Shown here one piece after another: positions 1 to 10,511 of a stretch of DNA of 64,000 bases. This DNA is from Chitinophaga ginsengisoli. GTDB lineage: Bacteria > Bacteroidota > Bacteroidia > Chitinophagales > Chitinophagaceae. How positions within the stretch are numbered: position 1 is the stretch's first letter; each line of letters starts with the position of its first letter. Under the pieces are notes generated by a model. It did not search any database. It had not been told where the DNA came from and was given only the letters and a program-made list of their open reading frames with translations. The DNA is taken from positions 641,555-705,554 of the forward strand of contig NZ_PYGK01000002.1 of assembly GCF_003014595.1 (NCBI RefSeq), read 5' to 3'. The position numbers and the translations under genes are program-made.

Positions 1-9
1 GACAAACTG

Positions 10-3000
10 ATGATGGGACTAGTGGGATTAAATTCTGTGGCATCCGGCAGCGAAACAAAAGCCTACTACACAGATCAACTGGGTGTTGCGAAAAGAGCAT
101 CAGATTCACTCACCCTACGGCATCGTAGTGACCGGCTCAGCGAGCGTTTCACCTCATCAGGAAATAATGGAGGCGACTATGCTGAGGGACCGGATGTTGC
201 AGAAGGGGAACCAGACACACTTACGCTACAGGAAGTATATGATCAGCTGATTACTGCATGGTCTGACGGTAGTATCAACCTGCTGAACGCCCTTCCTAAA
301 ACTTATTTCAGCAACTTCTTTGCCAAGGTGACCGGCAATATATTTTCCATTACAGTGCCAAAAGAAAATATCGTTGCAGAAAAGAATGGTGAAGGTACTA
401 TTACCAAAGTGACAGTTTCGGGCGCCACTACCATATCATTCCTGGATATAAAAATGAACATAACACTGGTTTATACAGCGGAATCCGGGCCGGTGATCAC
501 CCAGGTGACAGCGGCGGCAGACCAGGTATGGACCATCGACAATATACCCTGGATACTGTTCAAAAACCCTGGCTTTACGATGAAAGTAAACGAGGGTGGT
601 TTCCCCGTACAGGGAGGTATATTGGGTACCATAGACAGTAATGGTACGAGCATCGGTCTGCAGATAGAATACCCTGTAGGAGATAGGACCTGGATGCTTT
701 CTGCAGCTTTTGCCGGAAACTATCCCGGTATTGCAAGCATCTACCAGGCTGCGGGAGGTGTTAACCTCGTGCAGTCATTACCAATACCACTCAATCAGCT
801 GGCCGGTTTCGGCCTGAAGGAGGTACAGCTGATGTATAACTCCAGCACGCTCAGCTTCGATTATATGTCGTTTGAAATGACGACGAACAGCCCATGGACC
901 ATTTCACAAAATCCGCTGTTCACCATTTCACCTACTATTGATGTCAGCATTTATAATGTGGCCGATGTCAATAATCGTACTACAAACTTCCTGGCTACAG
1001 GGTCATTTGTCATTGGCAATGGCACCATTACCATGGTGGGCGGATATCCTGATTTCTCCATGTACGGCGGTCTTACCGATGGTACAATCCAACTTAGTGA
1101 CCTGCTGGCATTGTTTGGCGGCGAATTAAACCTGGCCACTTCAGTTACGGAGTTCAATTACAATTATGCTCCTTCTCAGAAATATTACGAGATAGATGCC
1201 CTGCTGGAACCTGACAAACCATTGAATATAGCGGGGATATTCAGCATTAATAATCTCAGCTTCAATGTTAAGAGTAATAACTCCACCAACACGGTATTCC
1301 TGGGTGGTCAGATCACCGTATTGCCTGACTCGGCAAAGATCGTGATGGAGCTGAGTGGTCTCTATGCCACAAACAAAGGCTGGACATTTGCCAGCAAACA
1401 GACCTCCGGTGCGGTAAAGATCGGAGATATGCTGACGTATTACATCGGCGGTAGCTGGGCGCCTCCGGAACAGTATAACTACGGTATTGACGGGCTTTCA
1501 TTCACGATCAACACAGCCACCTCCTATTGGGAATTTGCTGCAAAAACAGCCGGCAAATGGAACATCGAATTCCTTGGCCTGACGGCTGAGGGCAAGGCAC
1601 AGATAGGATATGGAAAGAAAACAGATGATGCAACCGTAGGCAACTACGGCGCTATCTCAGCAGATCTCACCTGGAATAAGATCAATATCACTGCCTTTTA
1701 TAATTTTAATCCCGACTACCAGGCTTACGGTATTACCTGGGGTATACTTACCGGCGAGGTAGAAACAAAGACCGTCGATGGAAAACCTCACCAGATTGCC
1801 ACATTAAAATTCAAAGACACCACTACTATAGGAAGCCTGGTGGAAACAATGGTTTCCTGGGCTACCGGCTCCGCTTTTGGACTAGCTTCACCGTGGAATG
1901 TGCTGAACAGCATTCCACTTAACAATCTTTCACTGATATACGACTTTACTGCCAACAAAGTCAGCTTTGCCGTTAACATTGGCCCAATCAATCTGGGCTT
2001 CGTTACCATCAAAGGCATCAGGGTTTCCTACAACAGTAAAGACCCCGATGACAACAATAACGGCGTGATCGTTACCCTCGACGCAACGGCTGCATGGGGA
2101 GGAGACATCCCCAGCTGGAATGCAGCCAAACCTGAAACCACTCCGGCACCTCCCGGACAGGGCAACAAATACCTGGACCTACGGATGCTCGCATTAGGGC
2201 AACATGTAACACTCGACTGTTTTAAAACAGCAGATAATGTACAGGCAGCTATTGCCTGTATGACTGCATTACCGGAGACCGATCCCGGGAAGATACCTGA
2301 TATACATTTTGATGCCAACAGCTCCTGGCTCACCGGCATGGATTTTGGCCTGCTGCAGCTGGGTGGAGATAAACCCAATGCAGTGGCACTGGCAGTAGCA
2401 ACAGCCGAAGCTACCCAGTACTTTATTACCATGCAGATCATATTTAACGATCCTAACCTATATGCATTACGTCTTGCACTGGAAGGTGAGCCCGCGAAGA
2501 TCTTCAAGGGGTTAGACTTCCAGATCATGTATAAAAAGATCAGTGATAGTGTAGGTGTGTATCAGGCAGAGATTGTATTGCCAGATGTGATGCGCAAGAT
2601 CAATATGGGACAGTTTAATATTACGCTGCCTGTATTTGGTATTGCAGTATTTACAAATGGCGACTTCCAGGTAGATATCGGCTTCCCCTGGAAGGAAGAT
2701 TTCTCCCGCTCCTTTACCTTCCAGACGCTTATCTGGACACCTGTAGGCATACCTATCCCGGTAATGGGATCCGCCGGCGTTTATTTCGGTAAGTTATCCA
2801 GCGCGACTACCAACAGGGTGCCTGCTGCCACCAATGGTACCTTTAACCCGGTGTTGGTATTTGGCTTCGGTATACAGTTTGGCTTTGGCTATTCCTTCGA
2901 TGCAGGTATACTCAAGGCAGGATTCAGTCTTACTGCCGTGGCTATACTCGAAGGTATACTAGCCAAATGGAATCCTTACCAGATCACCGATGGCAGTGGT

Positions 3001-6000
3001 AACAACACACAGCTGGAAACGTCTTATTACTTCTGGTTCCGCGGTACAGTAGGTATCATGGGTAAGCTGTATGGCTCGGTAGATTTCGCTATTGTGAAGG
3101 CAGATGTGGACATCGCTATCAGCCTGCTGGTGCAGATCACCTTTGCGCCATATGAGCCGATAGAGCTATCCCTGACCGCATCCGTAAGTGTGTCGCTCCG
3201 TATCACCATCAACCTGGGGCTTTTCAAGATAAAGGTCAGCTTCAGCTTCTCAGCAAGGATACAGGAAAGTGTTACCATCAAGGCTATTGGCGGTACAGCA
3301 CCGTGGACCACCACAGAACAGCTGCAGCTGCTGAATGCCGGCGTTACTGTTTTGCAAAGAAGAAGCAGAAGACTATATTACGACCAAAAAGAATTGATGG
3401 CCGTACGAGATGCACTCAACCCTGTCTGGTCCAACTTACAAAAGGCAGCAGTTCCCGCTCCGCTGACCGCATATGCAGGACTTGGCCTTACCATGGCAGG
3501 AGATAACGCCAACACGGTATCTCAGCAACTGGCATGTTATATTGCCATGCTCTTTATTCAGTCGGTACCGCCACCACAGGATGATAAGGAAAACGGTAAA
3601 CTGAAGGCCTATGGTGCAGGCAACGATACCTCGTTTGAGTTGTTAGGCAAGCAGGTATTCCGCTGGGCGATCGCCGCTATACAATCAGGACCAGTCACCA
3701 GTGAACAGGTGGATGCCGCCATTGTAACAGACCTGCAACTTGCAGCGTTGCTTGACTACCTGAGTGATACCGCCAATCCGACACCGATCACTCCGGAAGA
3801 AGTAAGTGCATTTATGGCTAACCAGTTTACACTTACTGTGAATGCACCTGATGCCGGAGAAACAGATGCCACTTATTTTCCTGTTCCGCCGGAAATGTTG
3901 CTGACACTGCCGGATTATGGTACAGACTATAAAGGCATTTCCTATGACTTTGGCGCGTATAACAGTACCTCCACTTCTTATACCGAATACCTCAGGCAAT
4001 ACTTTAACGAACTGGCAGTACAGGTAGAAAAAGAAGAGAACGCAGGTAACCTGAAAGCGCTTATCATGGATGATGCAGGAGGTCTATCTATGGCCAGCTT
4101 CATCTACAGCGATTACTTCCTGCTGATATGCCGGCAGATGCTGCAATCAGCAAGAGAGTCACTCAAAGACTTCAAATACTATCTGCAGGATAATCAGACA
4201 GTCAATGATATTGTTAACTGGGTCAATCAAAAAGCAGGTACAGACCTCTATACAGTTGAAGCCCTGTTTACAGACAACGTTTCAGCACCGCTGAACGCAG
4301 GTAAAACACTGCGTATAACCGGCAGCTCCTATATTGTACAGGCAACAGACACATTCGACAGTATCGCCGCGCAAGCTATATTCTACAATGGCTTTACTGG
4401 TAAGGAACTGGCGACTATGAATCAGGCTACGGCCAATACATTGTCGGCGGGTGTGACAATCAGTTACCCGGAGAAAGCGCCTTATAAAACATTGGCAGGA
4501 CAATCATTGAATGATGTAGCGCAGGCCATAGGTGTATCGGTAGGCGACCTGATTAACAATGGTAATATCACAAACCTTGCAGGCTTATTGCTGCCTGTTG
4601 CCACATTGGCTATTCCTTCATTCAATAGTACAACAGCAGCCGATGACACACTGAACAAGATTGCGTCCAAATACAATCTGACGCAACAACAACTGGCAGC
4701 TCCTGCGGAAAACGGTACCATCACAGACCTCTTTGATAAAACGGTGACCGGCTATATCAATATCGCCAACCTGCAGCAATTCCAGGTGGGTGAGCTGATC
4801 AACGAAATACAGGCTACAAACGGTCTGCAACATCTGTCAGGTATGACTTCCCGCTACTATATGGCAGGACTACGGCTTCCGACAAATGGTATTACGCCAA
4901 ACTATCCGGGTATGTGGGTGACAGATAATGGAGGCGTGTTGTCATTGCCTGCTTATGCAGGTCTGTATTCCCTGACAGGACAACAATTCCAGCTACCCAA
5001 TCTCGACACTGACAATTTCGATATCCAACTATCCAAAACAGCAGCACTGAGCTGGCTATCATTCTCCGGCGATAATCCGGATCAGATGGTATTGCCACTG
5101 GTGCCGGGTTCCTACGCTGCTCAGCAGATCAGTGCTGTGAAGGGATATGCTACCAGCAATGTTCTGGATATAGTGCTTTCTTCATTAGGTGCGCAGGATG
5201 CCTTTATCACAAAAGCAGCTGCCTATCCGTTCACGGCACAGATCAGCTGGAACAGTGCGTCGGCCTTTACCATGCCTTACGGAGGAAACGCCGGAGGTGT
5301 ACCTGCACTGAGCTTGTGGCAATTACCGGACACACTACTGCAACTACCTGATCCACAGACACGCATGGTGAATCCAAGGGTAAAAATGCAGATAGGACGG
5401 TATGATGAAGCCAGTCGTACTATGGTCAATACCCCTGTTACTTACTATGGTTATGGATCACTGGTTTCCTTTACCATTAAGAAAGTACCGGTAGTTACTG
5501 ACAGTCCGAATACATTGACCACTTATGAGATCATGGGCGCTGATGGCAGCAATGTAGAAGTGCTGGAAAAAATGGTCAGCGGTGTAGGCAATAACAATGG
5601 GTTGATCAGTACATTGACAGTTGCCTATAGTGTTGATGCCAACGGTACTACCACACAAGGTATCCAGACAGATGCGCTCAACAGTCTGACGATGGGTATT
5701 GCACAGGTGAACCTATCTACAGAAACCCGTCCTGATACCAGCCTTGGTACTATCTCCCTGTTGGCAGCACAACAGGAGTCAATGGTATTGCTGAATGAAC
5801 CGACAGACTTCATCCGTTTGCTCTGGCAGGCAAGCATCACAAGAGGTGGTGGCTACTACCTGTATTACTATAATTCCGGTAGCAACAGCGGTCTGCCTGA
5901 CAGGATATTCAACGATAATAATGAGGCTACCATTTCATTGCTGGTGTTATATACAGCGCCTGCGGATGCGGCATTACAGAATAATGTCACCAACTATATG

Positions 6001-9000
6001 AACGTGCTGGCTACCGGTGAAGCGATCGATACATCACATGCTGTATTGTTTGCAGAAGCCAATCCGTACCAGCGTAATCTGCCTTCAGACAGTACACAGA
6101 CATTATCCGACCTGGCATACAAATATTATGGTAATGTAGCCGACATCGTTACAGACAATCAAACCCTCGCATTAAGAGCAGGAAAGGCTTTGCGGATAGA
6201 TGAAGGTGTGTATGAAGTAAGACCTGAAGGACGCGCTCCGGGTGGTAACCTGAATGCGATCGCTACCTATTTTGGCACAACGGCTGACGCTATTAAAGCG
6301 GCAAATCCTTTACAGACAAGCTGGCCTGATGTATTACCGTTGTACACAGCGCTTTATCTGCCGATACTTACAATAACTGTAGGCACCAGTAACGGAGGAA
6401 ATACGTTTGAGAGTATTGCTTCTTACTATGGAGAAGAACTGGCAGCATTAGGAGGCAAGAACCAGGAAGTAGCAGGCATCTTTGCCGACAATCAGCAGAT
6501 CATCATTAAAGGAGGACCAGATATCCGTACATCTACTGTAGCACCGGGAGTGGCCGGCATTGCAGCAGAACGTCCGGTACCTGCAGCTGTACCTGATAAT
6601 CCTACCGACCAGGATTATGGTATGCTCTTCCTGCTTAATACCTACAACATGTTATCTTACCAGGTGGCGGAGAATAATTACTTCGCCACCAGTAACCTGG
6701 GACTCCCTGCTACACCATCGGGAGAAACAGAAGATCAGGATACCAACGACAAGATGAGTTATCCGAAAGCATTGGCCGAAGGCGATACCTGGAGCTATAC
6801 ACAATCCATCCCATACAGCCGTTTCGCGAAGAATGTTGTATTGACAGCCGGCGCAATGCCCGATCAGGCTAACAGCCCATATCGCGGTCTGGGAGGTCTG
6901 CTGCAGATAGACTATGCATGGCAGGATCTCTATGGTAACCGTATCATTACGACACTATCTCAGCCATCTGGTAATAGTCAGCTGAATATGCCGCCAATGC
7001 TTACCGGCTATACCGATGCCATCATAGGACTGAACCAGTGGCCTTCCGTTGCAGCATCCTGGGAAGTGAATGCAGACAATGCCCAACAACCACAGCTGCA
7101 GTTGAACCTCTCATTCGGCGACAGCTATTACCAGGGCCTCATGTGGGCCAGGGCTGCGGGTGCTACCAGCATCACAGGATGGTTTACCGAGCCATTGGAT
7201 GCAACATCTGCTATCAACCCGGCCAACTACAGCCTGGACCCCGGTATCAACATCAAGGGTATCTCCCTGGGGGCAGATAAACAGACAGTAACAATACAGG
7301 TGGATAATGTACCTGAAAATCTGTTGGTGACATTAAGCATCAACAATATCAGCAATGCCGACAACACGCAGACGTATACAGGCATTGCACAGTTCAGCTA
7401 TCCGGATGTTCCGCAGGAAGCTACCTCAACGATCATTGAACAGGCGAAGAAAGACATGGCTGTATATGAGCAGTTATGGTACCAGTTGACAGATCCTAAT
7501 GGCATTGCTTATACGGTAAATACCACACTGCTGCAGCAAGGCTATACGCTTACTACGGCCCAGGTGTCAGGCCTGGTGAATGTCTGGATCTCTTCTATCT
7601 ATCTGTTCCTGGAAAACAGGTCGCAGGGCCTCACAGCGGTACAAGCACCTGCTGCAACACACCTGCTGACCTTTGCTATAGATACTACCAATCTGAACCC
7701 GGAACAGATCTTCCGCCTTGATCTCAGCTTCACGATAACCCGTAGCAGGAATGCGGCAGCAGGTGATCTTGAAACTACAGGAGGCATATTGCAGGCGGTA
7801 ACGGAAGTAGCACCGCTCGCTGATACATCAGGAGGTACTACACATAGCCTCAATACCTTTGCAGCACGGTTTGAAGCGGCACTATTGCAGGCCGGTAAAT
7901 ACGCACTGCGTATTGCAACAGGTACTGACCGTGAAGATGCAGGTAACAATAAAGAAACATGGGCAGTAAGACTGGGGCTGGATAAAAACAACCTGTCACC
8001 AATAGCATACAACATCAATGATCCTGCTGACCCGGATATGTTCGCACCACGACCGATATCGAATAAGCTGGAATCACGTCAACAGGTGCCTATCTATAAC
8101 TATTCTGAAAAAACAGGTATAGATTTCAATACGCCGTCCTCTTATGTTGATTTTACCGGTATTGATATGGACCAGTGGGGTAATCAGTTCTTCAGCAGCA
8201 TAGATAATGTATTGTCGCCCGAATTTACCGCAGCCATTCAGCTGGTAGACAACAAAAAGCAGACAACTTACCTGGAAGATCTGCTGGCCAATAAAGAAGC
8301 ACTGGCGGATATTGTGAAGGAGTGGATGATACCGGTTTTCAAAGATGAAACTGCGAACGCCGATGCTGTAAAAGAAGCATTTAAACAGTCGCTGCTGGTG
8401 AAATTGGGCAATGCCTATACAACACAGGCAGCCCTCCAGTTCCATGCAACAGTAAGTGCGGATGCTACCGCAGATATAGCACCACGTCTTTACGGCAGTA
8501 TCAACAGGAACTTCAAGTTTGAAGGCGCCATGGCAGATACGGCAGACAAAACTATCGTATACCTGGCATTCACCAATCCGCCAGACCAGACAGCTGCCAA
8601 TACCAGCAGTAACTTTACGCTAAGTGATGGATTGACGGTGAACAGCTCCGGCATAGATACCCGCAATAACAGGAGGGTGAAACTTCAGCTGAGTGGACAA
8701 GTCAATCCTGGCAGCACACAGGTAACAATAAACGCTGGCTTTAAGGATATGACCGGCAATATTGTAATGCCGCCGCTTACCAAGGTCGTGCAAACAGAGA
8801 TCAATGAAGGGAATAACAGTGACTCTATTACGCTGACTTCTACCAAGCTGGCCCTGGCAACAAGCAACTCGGCTACATTGCCGTTCCTGATCTCATCACC
8901 GCAGATTGTGAGAGGCAGTAGTAATGAACTATTACCTTATGTAGATCTTGACCTCAGCTTTGCAGGCAGTTCCATCGAACATCAGATCAGTACTTTACCA

Positions 9001-10386
9001 AACATTGAAGGATATGAGGCCTCTACATGGCTAAGCTTTGTCACACCACTATCCATCAATGACAGTCCGCTGACCAGCGATCTGGGTAAGATGCAGGTAC
9101 CGATGCCAATACGCGAATTCCCGGTAGCGCCATCCATGGTTAATCAGTCAGGAGAAGCCAGCGTTCCACCGGATGCGTCCAACATCAGTCAGTTGCTGAA
9201 CTGGAACTATAATATTGCGTATGCTTTGGCGATACATTATCCGCAGGATCAGCTGGACTTTACCATCAATTTCAATGTAGCAGACAAACCTGATGCAATG
9301 CTGTTGGGCATTGAGGATGCCTTCCCGCAGCTGGCAGAGTTTATCACGGTCTCACCGTCAGTATATACTGTGTTGGAAAAACAACTTACACAGGTAACGG
9401 CAGGCACCGCCGATGACGATCCGCTGTTGAATACAGTGTCTACTGCGCTTGCTTCCTATGCAGCGCTGGTATCGCACATAGTTGATGCCTCCAAAGGCAG
9501 TATGCTGGCAATGCCACCAGGCAATATGCGCTATACCAGTACGGATGTATTGCCTTATACCTTCTATATACAGGAGGGATCGGCGACGATAGATGATGTA
9601 CAGGCGCTTATTGTATCGGTACATGGCCTGCCGCCGGAAGGCATCGGGCAGCCGCTTGTGGACATCAAGGGCTACGAACGCCAGGCATATACAGATGTTT
9701 GTACAGGTGATTACTGTTACTATTATACAAAAGACGGACAACCATTACCTGCCGCCACAGGACAGGTAATACAGGACAGAACGGTGATCATTCCGACGAT
9801 GAATATTCTTGCGCGACAAGATGCTGCAACTACCGCATTCATCCGGCGGAATGTAGAACTGGTGCCTGGTAAGGTGAGCAGTGAACCGTTCATATATACA
9901 ACGGGTACGGTAGCGTTCTCCAACCCCTACCACCCTACTACTGACACCGATACACCGGTAGATATATCAACGATCAATGCCCCGTCCGGACAACATAATT
10001 ATGCATCACTTACCACACAGCTCACCAACCTGTTCGATGCGTTGCTGCAGGAAAACTCCCAGGATACCGTCAGCTTCCTGATGAGTTGTCAGTATACCTA
10101 CCAGCTGAATGCCAGCACGGCGAATATAGGCCTGCCGGTGATCATGCAGCCGATACAAAGTATCCAGGTAAAACCTGGTGCTACTACCGGCGACAAAAAA
10201 CTCGCAGATATGATTGCAGATTGGGCGGGCAGTATCGGAGTGTGGTATAAGAGCCAGCAACCAGCAACTACCAATGCGGCGTTCTGGTTCGACCTGACGA
10301 TTTTCTCTAACCTTACCCAGCAGCCATTACCACTTGTAAGGCTGAGGTCTTTAAATCTGGGTGTTCAGTATATCACAGAGATGTAG
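10..10386 (+). CDS. Giant 3458-residue protein with LysM-like repeats, function unknown
   Basis: I do not recognise the whole protein. The first ATG is 9 bases from the window edge and the frame is open to base 1, so the true start may lie upstream; no signal peptide is visible. Residues about 80-1110 are dominated by alternating hydrophobic/polar beta-strand patterns, for example the glycine- and phenylalanine-rich stretch near 945-1110. A helical segment follows (about 1110-1420). Two groups of three LysM-like units lie near 1435-1600 and 2015-2180, with the usual T/S-hydrophobic-IA-YYG pattern. The last 1200 residues contain immunoglobulin-like strands. LysM modules usually bind peptidoglycan or chitin-type glycans. 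Giant LysM proteins of this kind occur beside contractile injection systems in some Bacteroidota, but no such genes are visible here. From memory the N-terminal half resembles DUF6603; this is unverified. Confidence 0.85.
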   Translation: MMGLVGLNSVASGSETKAYYTDQLGVAKRASDSLTLRHRSDRLSERFTSSGNNGGDYAEGPDVAEGEPDTLTLQEVYDQLITAWSDGSINLLNALPKTYFSNFFAKVTGNIFSITVPKENIVAEKNGEGTITKVTVSGATTISFLDIKMNITLVYTAESGPVITQVTAAADQVWTIDNIPWILFKNPGFTMKVNEGGFPVQGGILGTIDSNGTSIGLQIEYPVGDRTWMLSAAFAGNYPGIASIYQAAGGVNLVQSLPIPLNQLAGFGLKEVQLMYNSSTLSFDYMSFEMTTNSPWTISQNPLFTISPTIDVSIYNVADVNNRTTNFLATGSFVIGNGTITMVGGYPDFSMYGGLTDGTIQLSDLLALFGGELNLATSVTEFNYNYAPSQKYYEIDALLEPDKPLNIAGIFSINNLSFNVKSNNSTNTVFLGGQITVLPDSAKIVMELSGLYATNKGWTFASKQTSGAVKIGDMLTYYIGGSWAPPEQYNYGIDGLSFTINTATSYWEFAAKTAGKWNIEFLGLTAEGKAQIGYGKKTDDATVGNYGAISADLTWNKINITAFYNFNPDYQAYGITWGILTGEVETKTVDGKPHQIATLKFKDTTTIGSLVETMVSWATGSAFGLASPWNVLNSIPLNNLSLIYDFTANKVSFAVNIGPINLGFVTIKGIRVSYNSKDPDDNNNGVIVTLDATAAWGGDIPSWNAAKPETTPAPPGQGNKYLDLRMLALGQHVTLDCFKTADNVQAAIACMTALPETDPGKIPDIHFDANSSWLTGMDFGLLQLGGDKPNAVALAVATAEATQYFITMQIIFNDPNLYALRLALEGEPAKIFKGLDFQIMYKKISDSVGVYQAEIVLPDVMRKINMGQFNITLPVFGIAVFTNGDFQVDIGFPWKEDFSRSFTFQTLIWTPVGIPIPVMGSAGVYFGKLSSATTNRVPAATNGTFNPVLVFGFGIQFGFGYSFDAGILKAGFSLTAVAILEGILAKWNPYQITDGSGNNTQLETSYYFWFRGTVGIMGKLYGSVDFAIVKADVDIAISLLVQITFAPYEPIELSLTASVSVSLRITINLGLFKIKVSFSFSARIQESVTIKAIGGTAPWTTTEQLQLLNAGVTVLQRRSRRLYYDQKELMAVRDALNPVWSNLQKAAVPAPLTAYAGLGLTMAGDNANTVSQQLACYIAMLFIQSVPPPQDDKENGKLKAYGAGNDTSFELLGKQVFRWAIAAIQSGPVTSEQVDAAIVTDLQLAALLDYLSDTANPTPITPEEVSAFMANQFTLTVNAPDAGETDATYFPVPPEMLLTLPDYGTDYKGISYDFGAYNSTSTSYTEYLRQYFNELAVQVEKEENAGNLKALIMDDAGGLSMASFIYSDYFLLICRQMLQSARESLKDFKYYLQDNQTVNDIVNWVNQKAGTDLYTVEALFTDNVSAPLNAGKTLRITGSSYIVQATDTFDSIAAQAIFYNGFTGKELATMNQATANTLSAGVTISYPEKAPYKTLAGQSLNDVAQAIGVSVGDLINNGNITNLAGLLLPVATLAIPSFNSTTAADDTLNKIASKYNLTQQQLAAPAENGTITDLFDKTVTGYINIANLQQFQVGELINEIQATNGLQHLSGMTSRYYMAGLRLPTNGITPNYPGMWVTDNGGVLSLPAYAGLYSLTGQQFQLPNLDTDNFDIQLSKTAALSWLSFSGDNPDQMVLPLVPGSYAAQQISAVKGYATSNVLDIVLSSLGAQDAFITKAAAYPFTAQISWNSASAFTMPYGGNAGGVPALSLWQLPDTLLQLPDPQTRMVNPRVKMQIGRYDEASRTMVNTPVTYYGYGSLVSFTIKKVPVVTDSPNTLTTYEIMGADGSNVEVLEKMVSGVGNNNGLISTLTVAYSVDANGTTTQGIQTDALNSLTMGIAQVNLSTETRPDTSLGTISLLAAQQESMVLLNEPTDFIRLLWQASITRGGGYYLYYYNSGSNSGLPDRIFNDNNEATISLLVLYTAPADAALQNNVTNYMNVLATGEAIDTSHAVLFAEANPYQRNLPSDSTQTLSDLAYKYYGNVADIVTDNQTLALRAGKALRIDEGVYEVRPEGRAPGGNLNAIATYFGTTADAIKAANPLQTSWPDVLPLYTALYLPILTITVGTSNGGNTFESIASYYGEELAALGGKNQEVAGIFADNQQIIIKGGPDIRTSTVAPGVAGIAAERPVPAAVPDNPTDQDYGMLFLLNTYNMLSYQVAENNYFATSNLGLPATPSGETEDQDTNDKMSYPKALAEGDTWSYTQSIPYSRFAKNVVLTAGAMPDQANSPYRGLGGLLQIDYAWQDLYGNRIITTLSQPSGNSQLNMPPMLTGYTDAIIGLNQWPSVAASWEVNADNAQQPQLQLNLSFGDSYYQGLMWARAAGATSITGWFTEPLDATSAINPANYSLDPGINIKGISLGADKQTVTIQVDNVPENLLVTLSINNISNADNTQTYTGIAQFSYPDVPQEATSTIIEQAKKDMAVYEQLWYQLTDPNGIAYTVNTTLLQQGYTLTTAQVSGLVNVWISSIYLFLENRSQGLTAVQAPAATHLLTFAIDTTNLNPEQIFRLDLSFTITRSRNAAAGDLETTGGILQAVTEVAPLADTSGGTTHSLNTFAARFEAALLQAGKYALRIATGTDREDAGNNKETWAVRLGLDKNNLSPIAYNINDPADPDMFAPRPISNKLESRQQVPIYNYSEKTGIDFNTPSSYVDFTGIDMDQWGNQFFSSIDNVLSPEFTAAIQLVDNKKQTTYLEDLLANKEALADIVKEWMIPVFKDETANADAVKEAFKQSLLVKLGNAYTTQAALQFHATVSADATADIAPRLYGSINRNFKFEGAMADTADKTIVYLAFTNPPDQTAANTSSNFTLSDGLTVNSSGIDTRNNRRVKLQLSGQVNPGSTQVTINAGFKDMTGNIVMPPLTKVVQTEINEGNNSDSITLTSTKLALATSNSATLPFLISSPQIVRGSSNELLPYVDLDLSFAGSSIEHQISTLPNIEGYEASTWLSFVTPLSINDSPLTSDLGKMQVPMPIREFPVAPSMVNQSGEASVPPDASNISQLLNWNYNIAYALAIHYPQDQLDFTINFNVADKPDAMLLGIEDAFPQLAEFITVSPSVYTVLEKQLTQVTAGTADDDPLLNTVSTALASYAALVSHIVDASKGSMLAMPPGNMRYTSTDVLPYTFYIQEGSATIDDVQALIVSVHGLPPEGIGQPLVDIKGYERQAYTDVCTGDYCYYYTKDGQPLPAATGQVIQDRTVIIPTMNILARQDAATTAFIRRNVELVPGKVSSEPFIYTTGTVAFSNPYHPTTDTDTPVDISTINAPSGQHNYASLTTQLTNLFDALLQENSQDTVSFLMSCQYTYQLNASTANIGLPVIMQPIQSIQVKPGATTGDKKLADMIADWAGSIGVWYKSQQPATTNAAFWFDLTIFSNLTQQPLPLVRLRSLNLGVQYITEM

Positions 10387-10406
10387 ACTCGACTAGCTAT
10401 CTGGGG

Positions 10407-10444
10407 CCGGCGTGAGATGGATGATCTTGCGCCGGTATTTTTTT
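10407..10444 (+). terminator. Rho-independent terminator after the giant gene
   Basis: A 12-bp stem (CCGGCGTGAGAT with ATCTTGCGCCGG, two G-T pairs) closes a 5-base loop. It is followed by TATTTTTTT and lies 21 bases after the stop codon. The position and T-run fit intrinsic termination on the plus strand. Confidence 0.85.
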
Positions 10445-10511
10445 GATGGTATGGTATAAACGACTGGCAAAAAGCGGGCCTCACTCCCGCTAATAAATTA
10501 CATCATTGAGC

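Noticed and set aside
2028..2528. 166-codon open frame antisense to the giant gene
   Set aside because: It is the shadow of a confident coding frame, with no family features and low-complexity serine/alanine content.
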